Shown here in pieces: positions 24,639 to 36,238 of a DNA stretch of 64,000 nucleotides. The notes under the pieces were generated by a model, which had not been told where the DNA came from, made no database searches, and saw only the letters and a program-made list of their open reading frames with translations. The stretch is from assembly GCF_014164775.1 (NCBI RefSeq), contig NZ_JACJGB010000001.1, positions 186,001 through 250,000 on the forward strand, in the 5' to 3' direction. The DNA comes from Tessaracoccus sp. MC1679 (GTDB lineage Bacteria; Actinomycetota; Actinomycetes; Propionibacteriales; Propionibacteriaceae). Both the position numbers and the translations under genes were made by a program. How positions within the stretch are numbered: the first letter of the stretch is position 1; each line of letters begins with the position of its first letter.

Positions 24639-27500
24639 ATGGTCAACTTCGAGATGGCGGATCTCATCGCCGTCCTGCAACTAGTGGCTCCGTACCTGAT
24701 CGCCGCCGGCATCGTGATTGTCGCCTGCGTCGTCGCGCTCGTGGCGCTCAGGAAGCGCCCACGCCCCCAGCGCATCCTGTGGCGTGGCGGCACAGTCATC
24801 GGCTCCCTGCTGGCGCTGCTCCTCATCGCCAACCTGATTGCCTTCGGCCCCATGTCGACGCTGATCGGCCTTGCCACCGGCAGCGGCCAGGTGACCGACG
24901 AGACGGTGGCCGAAGCGCTTCCCGCCGCCGAGGAGGTGGCAGCTGAGGGAATCGTGCTCCTGCAGAACGACGGACTCCTGCCTCTGGCCGACGGAGGCGA
25001 GCTCAACCTGTTCGGGTGGGCGTCCAGCAATCCCGTCTACGGTGGCGCCGGATCCGGCGGCATCAACGACCTCTTCGAGACGGTCAGCCTCGTCGACGGG
25101 CTCAAGAACAGCGGCTTCTCCGTCAACGAGGACCTGCTGGAGTTCTACCAGGGCTACACCTCCGACCGTCCCGAGATGAGCATCCAGAAGCAGAGCTGGA
25201 CCCTGCCCGAGCCCCCCGCATCCACCTACGGAGAGGACCTCCTCGCCGGCGCGAAGGAATTCTCGGACACCGCCGTCATCGTCGTGAGCCGCATGGCCGG
25301 CGAGGGACACAACGACATGCCCACCGATGTGTCGCAGGGCAACCATGACGACAACTCGACCGAGTACGCCGACTTCGAGGCCGGCGAGCACTACCTCCAG
25401 CTCTCCCAGACCGAGGAGGACCTCGTCGAGCTGGTCACATCCAACTTCGACGACGTCGTCGTGGTCTACAACGGTGCCAACCCGCTGGAGATGGGCTTCG
25501 TCGACGAGCACCCGGAGATCCGTTCGGTGGTGTGGGCGCCCGGTCCCGGCAACGTCGGCTTCAACGCGCTCGGCGGCATCCTCGCCGGCGAGATCAACCC
25601 GTCCGGTAAGACTCCCGACACGTTCGTGTACGACTACAAGGCCGCGCCGTGGTGGAACAACCAGGTGATGCGCAACTACGAGAACCTCGAAAATTTCGCA
25701 GTTGAGGGAATGAACTTTGGCAAGCCCCAGATGTTCTACCCCTCCTTCATCAACTACGTCGAGGGCATCTACGTGGGCTACAAGTTCTACGAGACCGCTG
25801 CCGCGGAGGGCCTGATCGACTATGACGCCACCGTGCAGTATCCCTTCGGCCACGGTCTGAGCTACACCACCTTCACGCAGGAGATGGGCGAGCTCCAGGA
25901 GTCCGGCGGCACGCTTTCGGTTGATGTCACCGTCACCAACACCGGTGACACCGCCGGTAAGGACGTCGTGCAGCTGTACTCCAACCCGCCGTACACCGAG
26001 GGCGGCATCGAGAAGGCCACCGCCAACCTCATCACGTTCGCCAAGACCGGTCTCCTTGAGCCCGGCGCGTCCGAGACTGTGACGCTCTCCGTGGACGCTG
26101 AGGACCTGGCTTCGTATGACATGTCAGGCGAGGGCGGCTACGTCCTGGAGGCCGGGGACTACGAGCTGTCGGTCAATTCGAACTCCCATGACGTGCTCGA
26201 CTCCCAGACATTCACGGTCTCCTCGGAGGAATCGTTCACCGGCGACCAGAAGCGTGAGAGCGACGACATCACTGCGGCCAACCTCTTCGGTGACGCCGCT
26301 GGCGATGTGACCTACCTGTCGCGTGCCGGTGGCTTCGCGAACTACGCCCAGGCCACCGCGGCGCCGACCGACATGAATCTCGCCGAGCCGTTCGCGTCCG
26401 AGTACCACGTCAACGCCAACTACGACCCCACCGCGTACCTCGACCCTGCCGACGACATGCCGACCACTGGGGCCGACGGAGACCTGCGTCTCCAGGAGCT
26501 GCGCGGGGCCGACTATGACGATCCCCGCTGGGACGAGCTGCTCGACCAGGTGACCGTCGACGAGATGGGTAACCTCATCGCGCTGGCCGGGTATCAGACG
26601 GCCGCCGTGGACTCCGTGGGCAAGCGCGCCACTGTGGACTCGGACGGCCCTGCTGCGATCAACAACAACTTCACCGGTAAGGGGTCCCCCGGCTTCCCGG
26701 TGGCCGTCATGATTGCCTCAACCTGGAATGTTGAGCTGGCCGAGGTCTATGGCCAGATGATGGGCAAGATGTCTCGGGACCTCGGCTCCGCCGGTTGGTA
26801 CGCCCCCGCGATGAACACCCACCGCATCGCGTTCGGTGCCCGCAACTACGAGTACTACTCCGAGGATGGGATGCTGGCCGGGCTCATCGCGGCGGGCGCT
26901 GTGCGCGGAGCCGAGTCCGAGGGCGTCTACTCGTACATCAAGCACTTCGCCATGTACGACTTCAACGGAAAGATGGTCTCGGTCTGGTCCAACGAACAGG
27001 CCATGCGTGAGATCTACCTCAAGCCCTTCGAGCTGTCCGTCAAGGACGGCGGGGCCGACGCCGTGATGGTCTCGTGGAACTACCTCGGTCACCGTTGGGT
27101 GGGCGAATGGCGCGAGCTGAACGAGACGGTCCTGCGGGACGAGTGGGGCTTCCGTGGCCTGGTCATCACCGACTTCTTCCGCAACAACGGACACGGCTTC
27201 ATGACGGCGGACATGGCGCTGTCCGGAGGAGTGGACGGGATGCTGTCCACGTTCGAGGGTGGCCCCAACAACGTCGCAGACCCCACCGCCGCAACGACGG
27301 TGCAGGAGATGCGACGCGCCACCAAGAACTTCATGTACACCGTGGCGAACAGCTGGGTGCACGATGAAGAGCGGGCCAGGCAGGGGCTTCTGCCCTGGCA
27401 GCAGGCGGCGATCGCCATCAACGTCGCCGCAGTCGCCCTCCTCGGGGCGTCCGCAGCGTGGACGTGGAAGAGGTACCGCAAGGCATCTGCTGACAGCTGA
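24639..27500 (+). CDS. Membrane-anchored GH3 with reversed domain order
   Basis: A 953-residue enzyme. Residues 10-36 and 50-67 are membrane helices. Next comes the GH3 C-terminal sandwich domain (E-G-I-V-L-L-Q-N-D-G-L-L-P-L near residue 105), then Y-P-F-G-H-G-L-S-Y-T-T-F and a fibronectin-III-like domain (about 400-530). The catalytic barrel comes last (about 600-910), with I-K-H-F-A-M-Y and the likely nucleophile D845 in L-V-I-T-D-F-F, and a final membrane helix lies near 925-943. This order is the reverse of the neighbouring GH3. The catalytic part likely faces outside. ATG 24639 has GGAGG at 24626-24630. Confidence 0.9.
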   Translation: MVNFEMADLIAVLQLVAPYLIAAGIVIVACVVALVALRKRPRPQRILWRGGTVIGSLLALLLIANLIAFGPMSTLIGLATGSGQVTDETVAEALPAAEEVAAEGIVLLQNDGLLPLADGGELNLFGWASSNPVYGGAGSGGINDLFETVSLVDGLKNSGFSVNEDLLEFYQGYTSDRPEMSIQKQSWTLPEPPASTYGEDLLAGAKEFSDTAVIVVSRMAGEGHNDMPTDVSQGNHDDNSTEYADFEAGEHYLQLSQTEEDLVELVTSNFDDVVVVYNGANPLEMGFVDEHPEIRSVVWAPGPGNVGFNALGGILAGEINPSGKTPDTFVYDYKAAPWWNNQVMRNYENLENFAVEGMNFGKPQMFYPSFINYVEGIYVGYKFYETAAAEGLIDYDATVQYPFGHGLSYTTFTQEMGELQESGGTLSVDVTVTNTGDTAGKDVVQLYSNPPYTEGGIEKATANLITFAKTGLLEPGASETVTLSVDAEDLASYDMSGEGGYVLEAGDYELSVNSNSHDVLDSQTFTVSSEESFTGDQKRESDDITAANLFGDAAGDVTYLSRAGGFANYAQATAAPTDMNLAEPFASEYHVNANYDPTAYLDPADDMPTTGADGDLRLQELRGADYDDPRWDELLDQVTVDEMGNLIALAGYQTAAVDSVGKRATVDSDGPAAINNNFTGKGSPGFPVAVMIASTWNVELAEVYGQMMGKMSRDLGSAGWYAPAMNTHRIAFGARNYEYYSEDGMLAGLIAAGAVRGAESEGVYSYIKHFAMYDFNGKMVSVWSNEQAMREIYLKPFELSVKDGGADAVMVSWNYLGHRWVGEWRELNETVLRDEWGFRGLVITDFFRNNGHGFMTADMALSGGVDGMLSTFEGGPNNVADPTAATTVQEMRRATKNFMYTVANSWVHDEERARQGLLPWQQAAIAINVAAVALLGASAAWTWKRYRKASADS

Positions 27501-28733
<1,233 letters not shown>

Positions 28734-28747
28734 GACCCTGACGCGGA

Positions 28748-28775
28748 GACGGGGCCGCCCGAAGGCGACCCCGTC
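28748..28775. terminator. Hairpin between glf and the CsbD-like gene
   Basis: GACGGGG and GCC pair with GGC and CCCCGTC around a CGAA tetraloop, followed by TTGCT. It lies between two convergent genes and may serve both. Confidence 0.75.
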
Positions 28776-28795
28776 TTGCTAGTAGTAAAGCCTGG

Positions 28796-29017
28796 CTAGC
28801 GGCCGTCTGAGACGTCCCGCTTGAAGTCCTCAACCTTGTCAGCCACGTTGCCGGTGGCGTCGGTGAACTTCTCGTTCACTTCATCGCCCACCTGCTTGGC
28901 GCTGGCTTCGATGCGGTCCTTCTGGCCCTCTCGGCGAAGCTCGTCGTTGTCGATCAAGTCGCCCAGGCCTTCCTTGGCCTTACCGATGGTCTCTTGAATC
29001 TTGTCTCCGAAGCCCAT
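28796..29017 (-). CDS. CsbD-like stress-response protein
   Basis: A 73-residue, highly charged helical protein: M-G-F-G-D-K-I-Q-E-T-I-G-K-A-K-E-G-L-G-D, then alternating D/E and K/R residues. This is the pattern of CsbD-like general-stress proteins; no enzymatic role is known. ATG 29017 has GGGAGG upstream, which fixes the start against a longer frame from 29053. It lies downstream of the CBS gene on the same strand with a 93-bp gap. Confidence 0.8.
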   Translation of the reverse strand: MGFGDKIQETIGKAKEGLGDLIDNDELRREGQKDRIEASAKQVGDEVNEKFTDATGNVADKVEDFKRDVSDGR

Positions 29018-29110
29018 ACTTTGCCTCCCGAAAGGTTGATAACAGGACCCCACCCACGGTACCCCTCCCGTTCAATCCACGGAAGGGATCTCCGAAACCT
29101 GGGGTCTGGA

Positions 29111-29524
29111 TCAGCTCTGGGAGATGTCCTCCACCACATCGCCGGTGGTTCGGGCGTCGAGGTCGCGGGCCACGTCCGCCTGCGCGATGACGCCGACGAG
29201 CTTCCCGCCGTCGAGCACGGGAACTCGACGCACCTGTCGCTCGCCCATGATGCGGGCGACCTTCTCGGCATCGTCGTCGACGTCCACGGTCACGACGGCG
29301 CCCGTCGCAACCTCCGCGACGGTGGCGTTCGACGGGTCAAGGCCTTCGGCGATGCCTCGGACCACGATGTCGCGGTCGGTGACCACACCAAGCAGGTGGT
29401 CGCCGTCGAGGATGGGCAACGAGCCGACGTTGAGGTCCCGGAGCTGTTGGGCGGCCTCGGTGAGTGTCGCGGTGGGCGCGAGCGTCTCCGCCGGCGTGGT
29501 CATGATGTCTCGTGCTGTCTTCAT
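29111..29524 (-). CDS. Tandem CBS-domain protein
   Basis: A 137-residue protein made of two CBS motifs only. The first (about 1-60) has D-I-M-T-T-P and G-S-L-P-I-L-D-G-D-H-L-L-G-V-V-T-D-R-D-I; the second (about 70-130) has R-R-V-P-V-L-D-G-G-K-L-V-G-V-I-A-Q-A-D-V. Stand-alone CBS pairs bind adenine nucleotides and serve as energy or redox sensors. ATG 29524 has GGAGG just upstream and fits the domain start. About 200 bp of leader separates it from the AT-rich stem-loop at 29712-29765. Confidence 0.88.
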   Translation of the reverse strand: MKTARDIMTTPAETLAPTATLTEAAQQLRDLNVGSLPILDGDHLLGVVTDRDIVVRGIAEGLDPSNATVAEVATGAVVTVDVDDDAEKVARIMGERQVRRVPVLDGGKLVGVIAQADVARDLDARTTGDVVEDISQS

Positions 29525-29802
29525 CGTTCCTCCTACGGTCAGGTCAGTCCGAGCGGCTGCCCACTTACCCGTTACCCGGTTCTGGCGGATCCAAACGGCC
29601 GTCCCGCAGTCAGCTGCGTCAATGGTGCGGACGCAAGGGGTGCAGATCTGGGCGTTCCCCCCACCACCAGAGACGCCGCCCAACGATCGACGGCAGGAGT
29701 GGATCTGCAAGTTCCTACGCAGAGAGCGGTATCTGCGTATATACACAGTTACCGCTCTCTAGGAAGAATCCTGCAGGCCGCGATGGCCAAGCGTCGAAGG
29801 GA
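29525..29802. other. Intergenic region with a long stem-loop
   Basis: 278 bp between the CBS gene start and the SDR stop. AGAGAGCGGTA at 29721-29731 and TACCGCTCTCT at 29750-29760 form a perfect 11-bp stem with an 18-nt AT-rich loop (containing GTATATAC), extended by TTCCT (29712-29716) and AGGAA (29761-29765). It could terminate the leftward six-gene operon, carry the promoter of the CBS gene, or both. No coding frame is convincing. Confidence 0.7.
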
Positions 29803-30963
29803 TCAGCTGCTCAGCATGACCTGGCCGCCGGTGACGGGGACGGCCTGGCCGGTCTCGTACGCCTGCTCGATGATGTAATACACCGCCCGCATGACGTCGG
29901 CTCCCGTGGTGCCACGACGCAGCGGCACCTTGGCCTCGTAGAACTCACGCACCTCGTCGACGGTGGTGGCGCCCGGAACCTTCCCGGAGCGCAGGTACTG
30001 CACGAACAACCCCTTGTCCGGATCCGACCACAGCGGGCCGTCGTAGAAGTTGCCTGGGCAGATCGCGTTGACCTTCACGCCGTGCTCGACGAGCTCCAGC
30101 GCGAAGCTCTGCACCAGGCCGATTCCGCCGAACTTCGAGCCGGCGTAGGCGCCGTTCTTGTTCGAGCCCACCAGGCCGGACTTCGAGTTGATCTGGATGA
30201 TGTCGGTCATCCAGCCCGGCGCCGCCGAGTGCTGCGCGGCCAGGATACGGCCCAGGTGCTTGGTGACGAGGAAGAAGGCGGTGTAGTTGATGTCCGTGGT
30301 CAGCGCGAACGCGGACAGGTCCTGCTCCAGCACTCCCCCGGCGCGGACGATGCCCGCGTTGGAGATCACCAGGTCGAGCCCGCCCGTGGTGGCTGCGATC
30401 TGCTCCGCCATCGCCGCGACCGAGGCCTCGTCCGCCACGTTGACGGTGATCGCCGCGGAACGGTCGCCCAGCTCGGCGGCCAGCGCCGAGGCGCCGTCGG
30501 CGTTGAGGTCCGCGATGTAGACGAAGGCGCCCGAATCGACGAGCCCGCGGACGATCTCCGCGCCGAAGCCCTGCGCGCCGCCGGTGACCACGGCCACCTT
30601 GCCCGCGACGACGGCGGATCGGGAGGCCGCGCTACGCGCCTCCGGGGAGCGTGCGCCTGGGAGGGGGGTGACGTCGCCGAGGGTGCTCACCGAGAAGGCG
30701 TGGCGCTCCCCCGCCACCTCGACGACGAGGTCGCCGGGCAGGGGGAGGTCGGCGTCGGCCAGGGCCGTGGCCAAGTCGGCGGCCGTGGCCACTTCCATAG
30801 GCTTCGAGGCCGACTGCGTCGGCACCTCAGCCAGCGGGAGGGGCTTCGAGGCCGACTGCGTCGGCACCTCAGCCAGCGATGCCAGCGGGGAGAGGATGAC
30901 CGGGATGCCGTACTTCGCCAGGTAGGCGCCCCGGAGCACCGGGGCGATGTCGACGATGCTCAT
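29803..30963 (-). CDS. SDR dehydrogenase with an unusual N-terminal region
   Basis: NAD(P)-dependent dehydrogenase, 386 residues. The C-terminal 270 residues form a classical SDR: T-G-G-A-Q-G-F-G at 127-134, S-N-A-G at 201-204, and catalytic S260, Y273 and K277 (Y-A-G-S-K). They resemble sorbitol-6-phosphate 2-dehydrogenases. The first 120 residues are not a known domain to me and contain an exact 11-residue duplication, A-E-V-P-T-Q-S-A-S-K-P at 31-41 and 45-55. Last gene of the operon; its ATG overlaps the PHP gene stop by 4 bp. The substrate is inferred to be a polyol or polyol phosphate. Confidence 0.8.
   Translation of the reverse strand: MSIVDIAPVLRGAYLAKYGIPVILSPLASLAEVPTQSASKPLPLAEVPTQSASKPMEVATAADLATALADADLPLPGDLVVEVAGERHAFSVSTLGDVTPLPGARSPEARSAASRSAVVAGKVAVVTGGAQGFGAEIVRGLVDSGAFVYIADLNADGASALAAELGDRSAAITVNVADEASVAAMAEQIAATTGGLDLVISNAGIVRAGGVLEQDLSAFALTTDINYTAFFLVTKHLGRILAAQHSAAPGWMTDIIQINSKSGLVGSNKNGAYAGSKFGGIGLVQSFALELVEHGVKVNAICPGNFYDGPLWSDPDKGLFVQYLRSGKVPGATTVDEVREFYEAKVPLRRGTTGADVMRAVYYIIEQAYETGQAVPVTGGQVMLSS
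30800..30878. repeat. 42-bp tandem duplication inside the SDR gene
   Basis: The 37-bp segments 30800-30836 and 30842-30878 are identical, with period 42 bp, and encode A-E-V-P-T-Q-S-A-S-K-P twice in frame. Identity at every synonymous position indicates a recent duplication by slippage or recombination. Confidence 0.9.
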
Positions 30964-32318
30964 GACAGAGCCCTCCTCAACTGACTGACACTTTCCTCGA
31001 CGGTGGTCTCACCGGCCACGAGGGCCCGGCCGAGCGCGCCGTAGCGCGCCACCCGATCCGTCAAACGCAGGACCGCCAGCGGCGAATCCGGCGAGAAGAG
31101 GCCCAGCGAGGCGCTCTCGTTGGCCAACTGCTCGTGCGCGACCATCGCCCAGGTGGCGTCGTTGAGGTGCGCCAGCTCGGGGCGCTGAAGCTCCGGGCAG
31201 TTGAACACCTGACGGGGCGTGTTGATGTCCACGCCAGACACCTCAAGCATCCGGTGCTCGGCGGCCAGCTCAGCCACCCGCGCCATCTGCTCGGCGGTGT
31301 TGCGCGGAGGCATGTAGGTGATAGCCGGCATGCCGATCCGCTCCAGTTCGTCGACGAGCTCCTCCAGGAAGTCGTCCTCGAACTTCTCCGCCTTCTTGTC
31401 CCCCGTCGGCGACGCGGTCACGTCGCCCAGGTAGGCATAGGCAGGGATGGCGCCGACGTATTTGGCGAACGCGATGACCTCGGCCATGCTCGGGCACTCG
31501 CCGCCGTCCTCGAGCCGGCCCGGGATCACGTAGATCTGATCCAGGAACTCGGCCTTCATGACGCCGAGGAGGTCGAAGACGAGGTAGGGGTTGTCCGGGT
31601 CGGCGAGCTGGTCGCGCACCTTGCCGGCCAGGTTCAGTCCCATCTCGGCCAGCCCGTCGACGAGCGACTGGCCGGGGCCGAACCGCTCGATCAGCTTCGA
31701 CGCCATCGCGGCGAGCAAGTGGCGCTCGGTGACGGTGCCGCCGCGGAGGAACTGCGACCGCTCGACGATGTCCTCCTCCACGTCGATCAGCGGTGCGCCG
31801 AGACGGCCGAGGATCTCGTTGGCCCGCTCCACCATCTGCCCGGTGCGCTTCAGGCGCGCCTCGCGGATCGGCGCCAGGTACTCGGCGACGGCGTCGCGCG
31901 CCCCCGCCGGGATGCCCTGGACCGTCATGTAGGCGATGCCTGCTGTGTCCGGATTGTTGAGCTTGCGGGCGTGCATCGGCGCGTTGCCGGAGGCCACCTC
32001 GTCGGCGGTGTGCACGTAGACGCGGCACTCAAAGCCGGTCACGGCCCCCATCCCCAGCAAGGACGCCGCCTCGGCCATCTCCTCAGCGGCGGCGGCGGAG
32101 TCGTGGTCCACGGAGCCCACCACCATCAGCCCGGCCTCACGCGCCCGCAGCGCGGCCATGGCCGGCGTGTAGGGGCTGAAGCTGTAGATGGTGTGGACGT
32201 GGTTGTTGGATTCGGTGACGAACTCCGGGAACTCCGGGCCGCCCTGCAGGTACTCCCGCAGGGCAGCCAGGCGCTCGGTCGGGAGCGCCGTCGGATCGTT
32301 GATCACGTCGCGGGACAT
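30960..32318 (-). CDS. PHP-domain protein, probable metal-dependent hydrolase
   Basis: A 452-residue protein with a PHP (polymerase and histidinol phosphatase) fold. The metal motifs are H40-V-H42 in N-N-H-V-H-T-I-Y-S-F-S-P-Y-T-P, D71-H72 in G-S-V-D-H-D-S, and a glutamate in G-F-E-C-R-V-Y near residue 97; the rest lacks DNA-polymerase or HisK-like features. PHP enzymes hydrolyse phosphoesters with two or three metals. Its setting, 3 bp after a 2-oxoacid dehydrogenase E1 and overlapping an SDR, suggests a small-molecule phosphatase or hydrolase in a carbohydrate route. The specific reaction is unknown. Confidence 0.75.
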   Translation of the reverse strand: MSRDVINDPTALPTERLAALREYLQGGPEFPEFVTESNNHVHTIYSFSPYTPAMAALRAREAGLMVVGSVDHDSAAAAEEMAEAASLLGMGAVTGFECRVYVHTADEVASGNAPMHARKLNNPDTAGIAYMTVQGIPAGARDAVAEYLAPIREARLKRTGQMVERANEILGRLGAPLIDVEEDIVERSQFLRGGTVTERHLLAAMASKLIERFGPGQSLVDGLAEMGLNLAGKVRDQLADPDNPYLVFDLLGVMKAEFLDQIYVIPGRLEDGGECPSMAEVIAFAKYVGAIPAYAYLGDVTASPTGDKKAEKFEDDFLEELVDELERIGMPAITYMPPRNTAEQMARVAELAAEHRMLEVSGVDINTPRQVFNCPELQRPELAHLNDATWAMVAHEQLANESASLGLFSPDSPLAVLRLTDRVARYGALGRALVAGETTVEESVSQLRRALS

Positions 32319-32321
32319 GGC

Positions 32322-34781
<2,460 letters not shown>

Positions 34782-34812
34782 GTGTGACTGCTCCTAGCTT
34801 TCTGGTGGTCGC

Positions 34813-36222
34813 TCAGGCCTTGGCAGCCCAAGCCGCCTCTCGGATGAGTTCGCTGACGGTGGGGTGGGGGAAGACGACCTGGCGCAGGTCAGTGATGTTG
34901 AGTTCGGTCTCGAGCACCACGGAGGCGCCCCAGATCATCTCGGAGGCGTAGCTGCCCACGACGTGGACGCCGAGCACCTGCAGGGTGTCGCCGTCGTAGA
35001 CCAGCTTGGCGGCGCCGGGGGCCTTGACGCCGTTCTCGGCGACGAAGCGGCCCGACATGGCGCCTGGGACGGTGACGGTCTGCACGTTGCCGCCCTGGGC
35101 CTTGGCCTGGGCCTCGGTGAGCCCGATGCCCGCCGCCTCCGGGATGGAGTAGACGGCCCACGGGATGGTGGACCAGCGCATGACCTCGCCCTTGCGGTGG
35201 GCCTCGGGGTCGAGGATGTTCGCCGCGACGATCTCGCCCATGCGGTAGGCCGCGTGGGCCAGGAGGGAGCGTCCGGTGACGTCGCCGATGGCCCAGACGT
35301 TCGGGAGGTTGGTGCGCATGCGGTCGTCCACCACCACGCCCTTGCCGGAGACCTCCAGGCCGGAGTTCTCCGCGCCCCAGCCCTGCACGGCGGGGCGGCG
35401 GCCCACGGCCATGAGCACGACGTCGGCCTCCACGGCCTCGTCGGCGCCGTCGGCGGTGGTGTAGCGGACGGTCCCGCCGTCGAGGGCGGTGACCTTGCAG
35501 GACAGCTTGAAGTTCACGTTGCTGAGCGCCTTGCGGAGCATGGGCGCGAGCTCGGCGTCCATGAACGGCACGATCTCGGGCAGCATCTCCACGACGGTGA
35601 CCTCAGAGCCGAGCGTGGCGAACAGGCTGGCGAACTCCAGCCCGATCACCCCGCCGCCGATCACGGCCAGGCGCGACGGGATGGACTCGACGGCCAGCAT
35701 GCCGGTGGAGTCCACCACGTGCGGGTTGTCCTTGGCGCCCGGGATGGGGGGCATCACGGGGACGGAGCCGGTGGCGAGGATCACGTGGTCGCCGGTGTAG
35801 CTCTCCGCTCGTTGAGCCGGACCGGAGCCGGAGGCGCCGTCCGCGTCGAAACGCACGGTGACCTTGCCGGGGCCATCGAACGTGCCGTAGCCCTTGACGA
35901 CGGTGACGCCGGCCTTCTTCTCCGCGAAGCCCACGCCCTTGACGAGCGTGGTGACCGTCTGGGCCTTCCACTTCTGCAGCTCGGTCCAGTCCACCGAGAT
36001 GTCGGAGGTGTGGATGCCGAGGTTGGTGCCGTGCTTGGCGTGCTCGTAGGTCTTGGCCGCGTTGAGCAGTGCCTTGGTGGGGATGCACCCCACGTTGAGG
36101 CAGGTGCCGCCGAGGGCGTCGGCCTCGATGAGGAGGACCTTCTTCCCGGCGTGGCCGAGGCGCTCGGCGGCGATGTAGCCGCCGGGTCCCCCGCCCAGGA
36201 CGATGACGTCGTAGTCACTCAT
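34813..36222 (-). CDS. lpdA: Dihydrolipoyl dehydrogenase (E3)
   Basis: FAD enzyme that reoxidises dihydrolipoyl-E2 with NAD+. The 469-residue protein has the FAD motif G-G-G-P-G-G-Y near residue 10, the redox disulfide G-G-T-C-L-N-V-G-C (residues 37-47), the NAD-binding G-G-G-V-I-G-L-E-F-A and the dimer-interface catalytic pair in H-P-T-V-S-E near the C-terminus. It lies 16 bp after the E2 gene and 31 bp before E1 in one operon, so it is most likely the dedicated E3 of this complex. Confidence 0.95.
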   Translation of the reverse strand: MSDYDVIVLGGGPGGYIAAERLGHAGKKVLLIEADALGGTCLNVGCIPTKALLNAAKTYEHAKHGTNLGIHTSDISVDWTELQKWKAQTVTTLVKGVGFAEKKAGVTVVKGYGTFDGPGKVTVRFDADGASGSGPAQRAESYTGDHVILATGSVPVMPPIPGAKDNPHVVDSTGMLAVESIPSRLAVIGGGVIGLEFASLFATLGSEVTVVEMLPEIVPFMDAELAPMLRKALSNVNFKLSCKVTALDGGTVRYTTADGADEAVEADVVLMAVGRRPAVQGWGAENSGLEVSGKGVVVDDRMRTNLPNVWAIGDVTGRSLLAHAAYRMGEIVAANILDPEAHRKGEVMRWSTIPWAVYSIPEAAGIGLTEAQAKAQGGNVQTVTVPGAMSGRFVAENGVKAPGAAKLVYDGDTLQVLGVHVVGSYASEMIWGASVVLETELNITDLRQVVFPHPTVSELIREAAWAAKA

Positions 36223-36238
36223 GGATTGTCAGTTCCTC

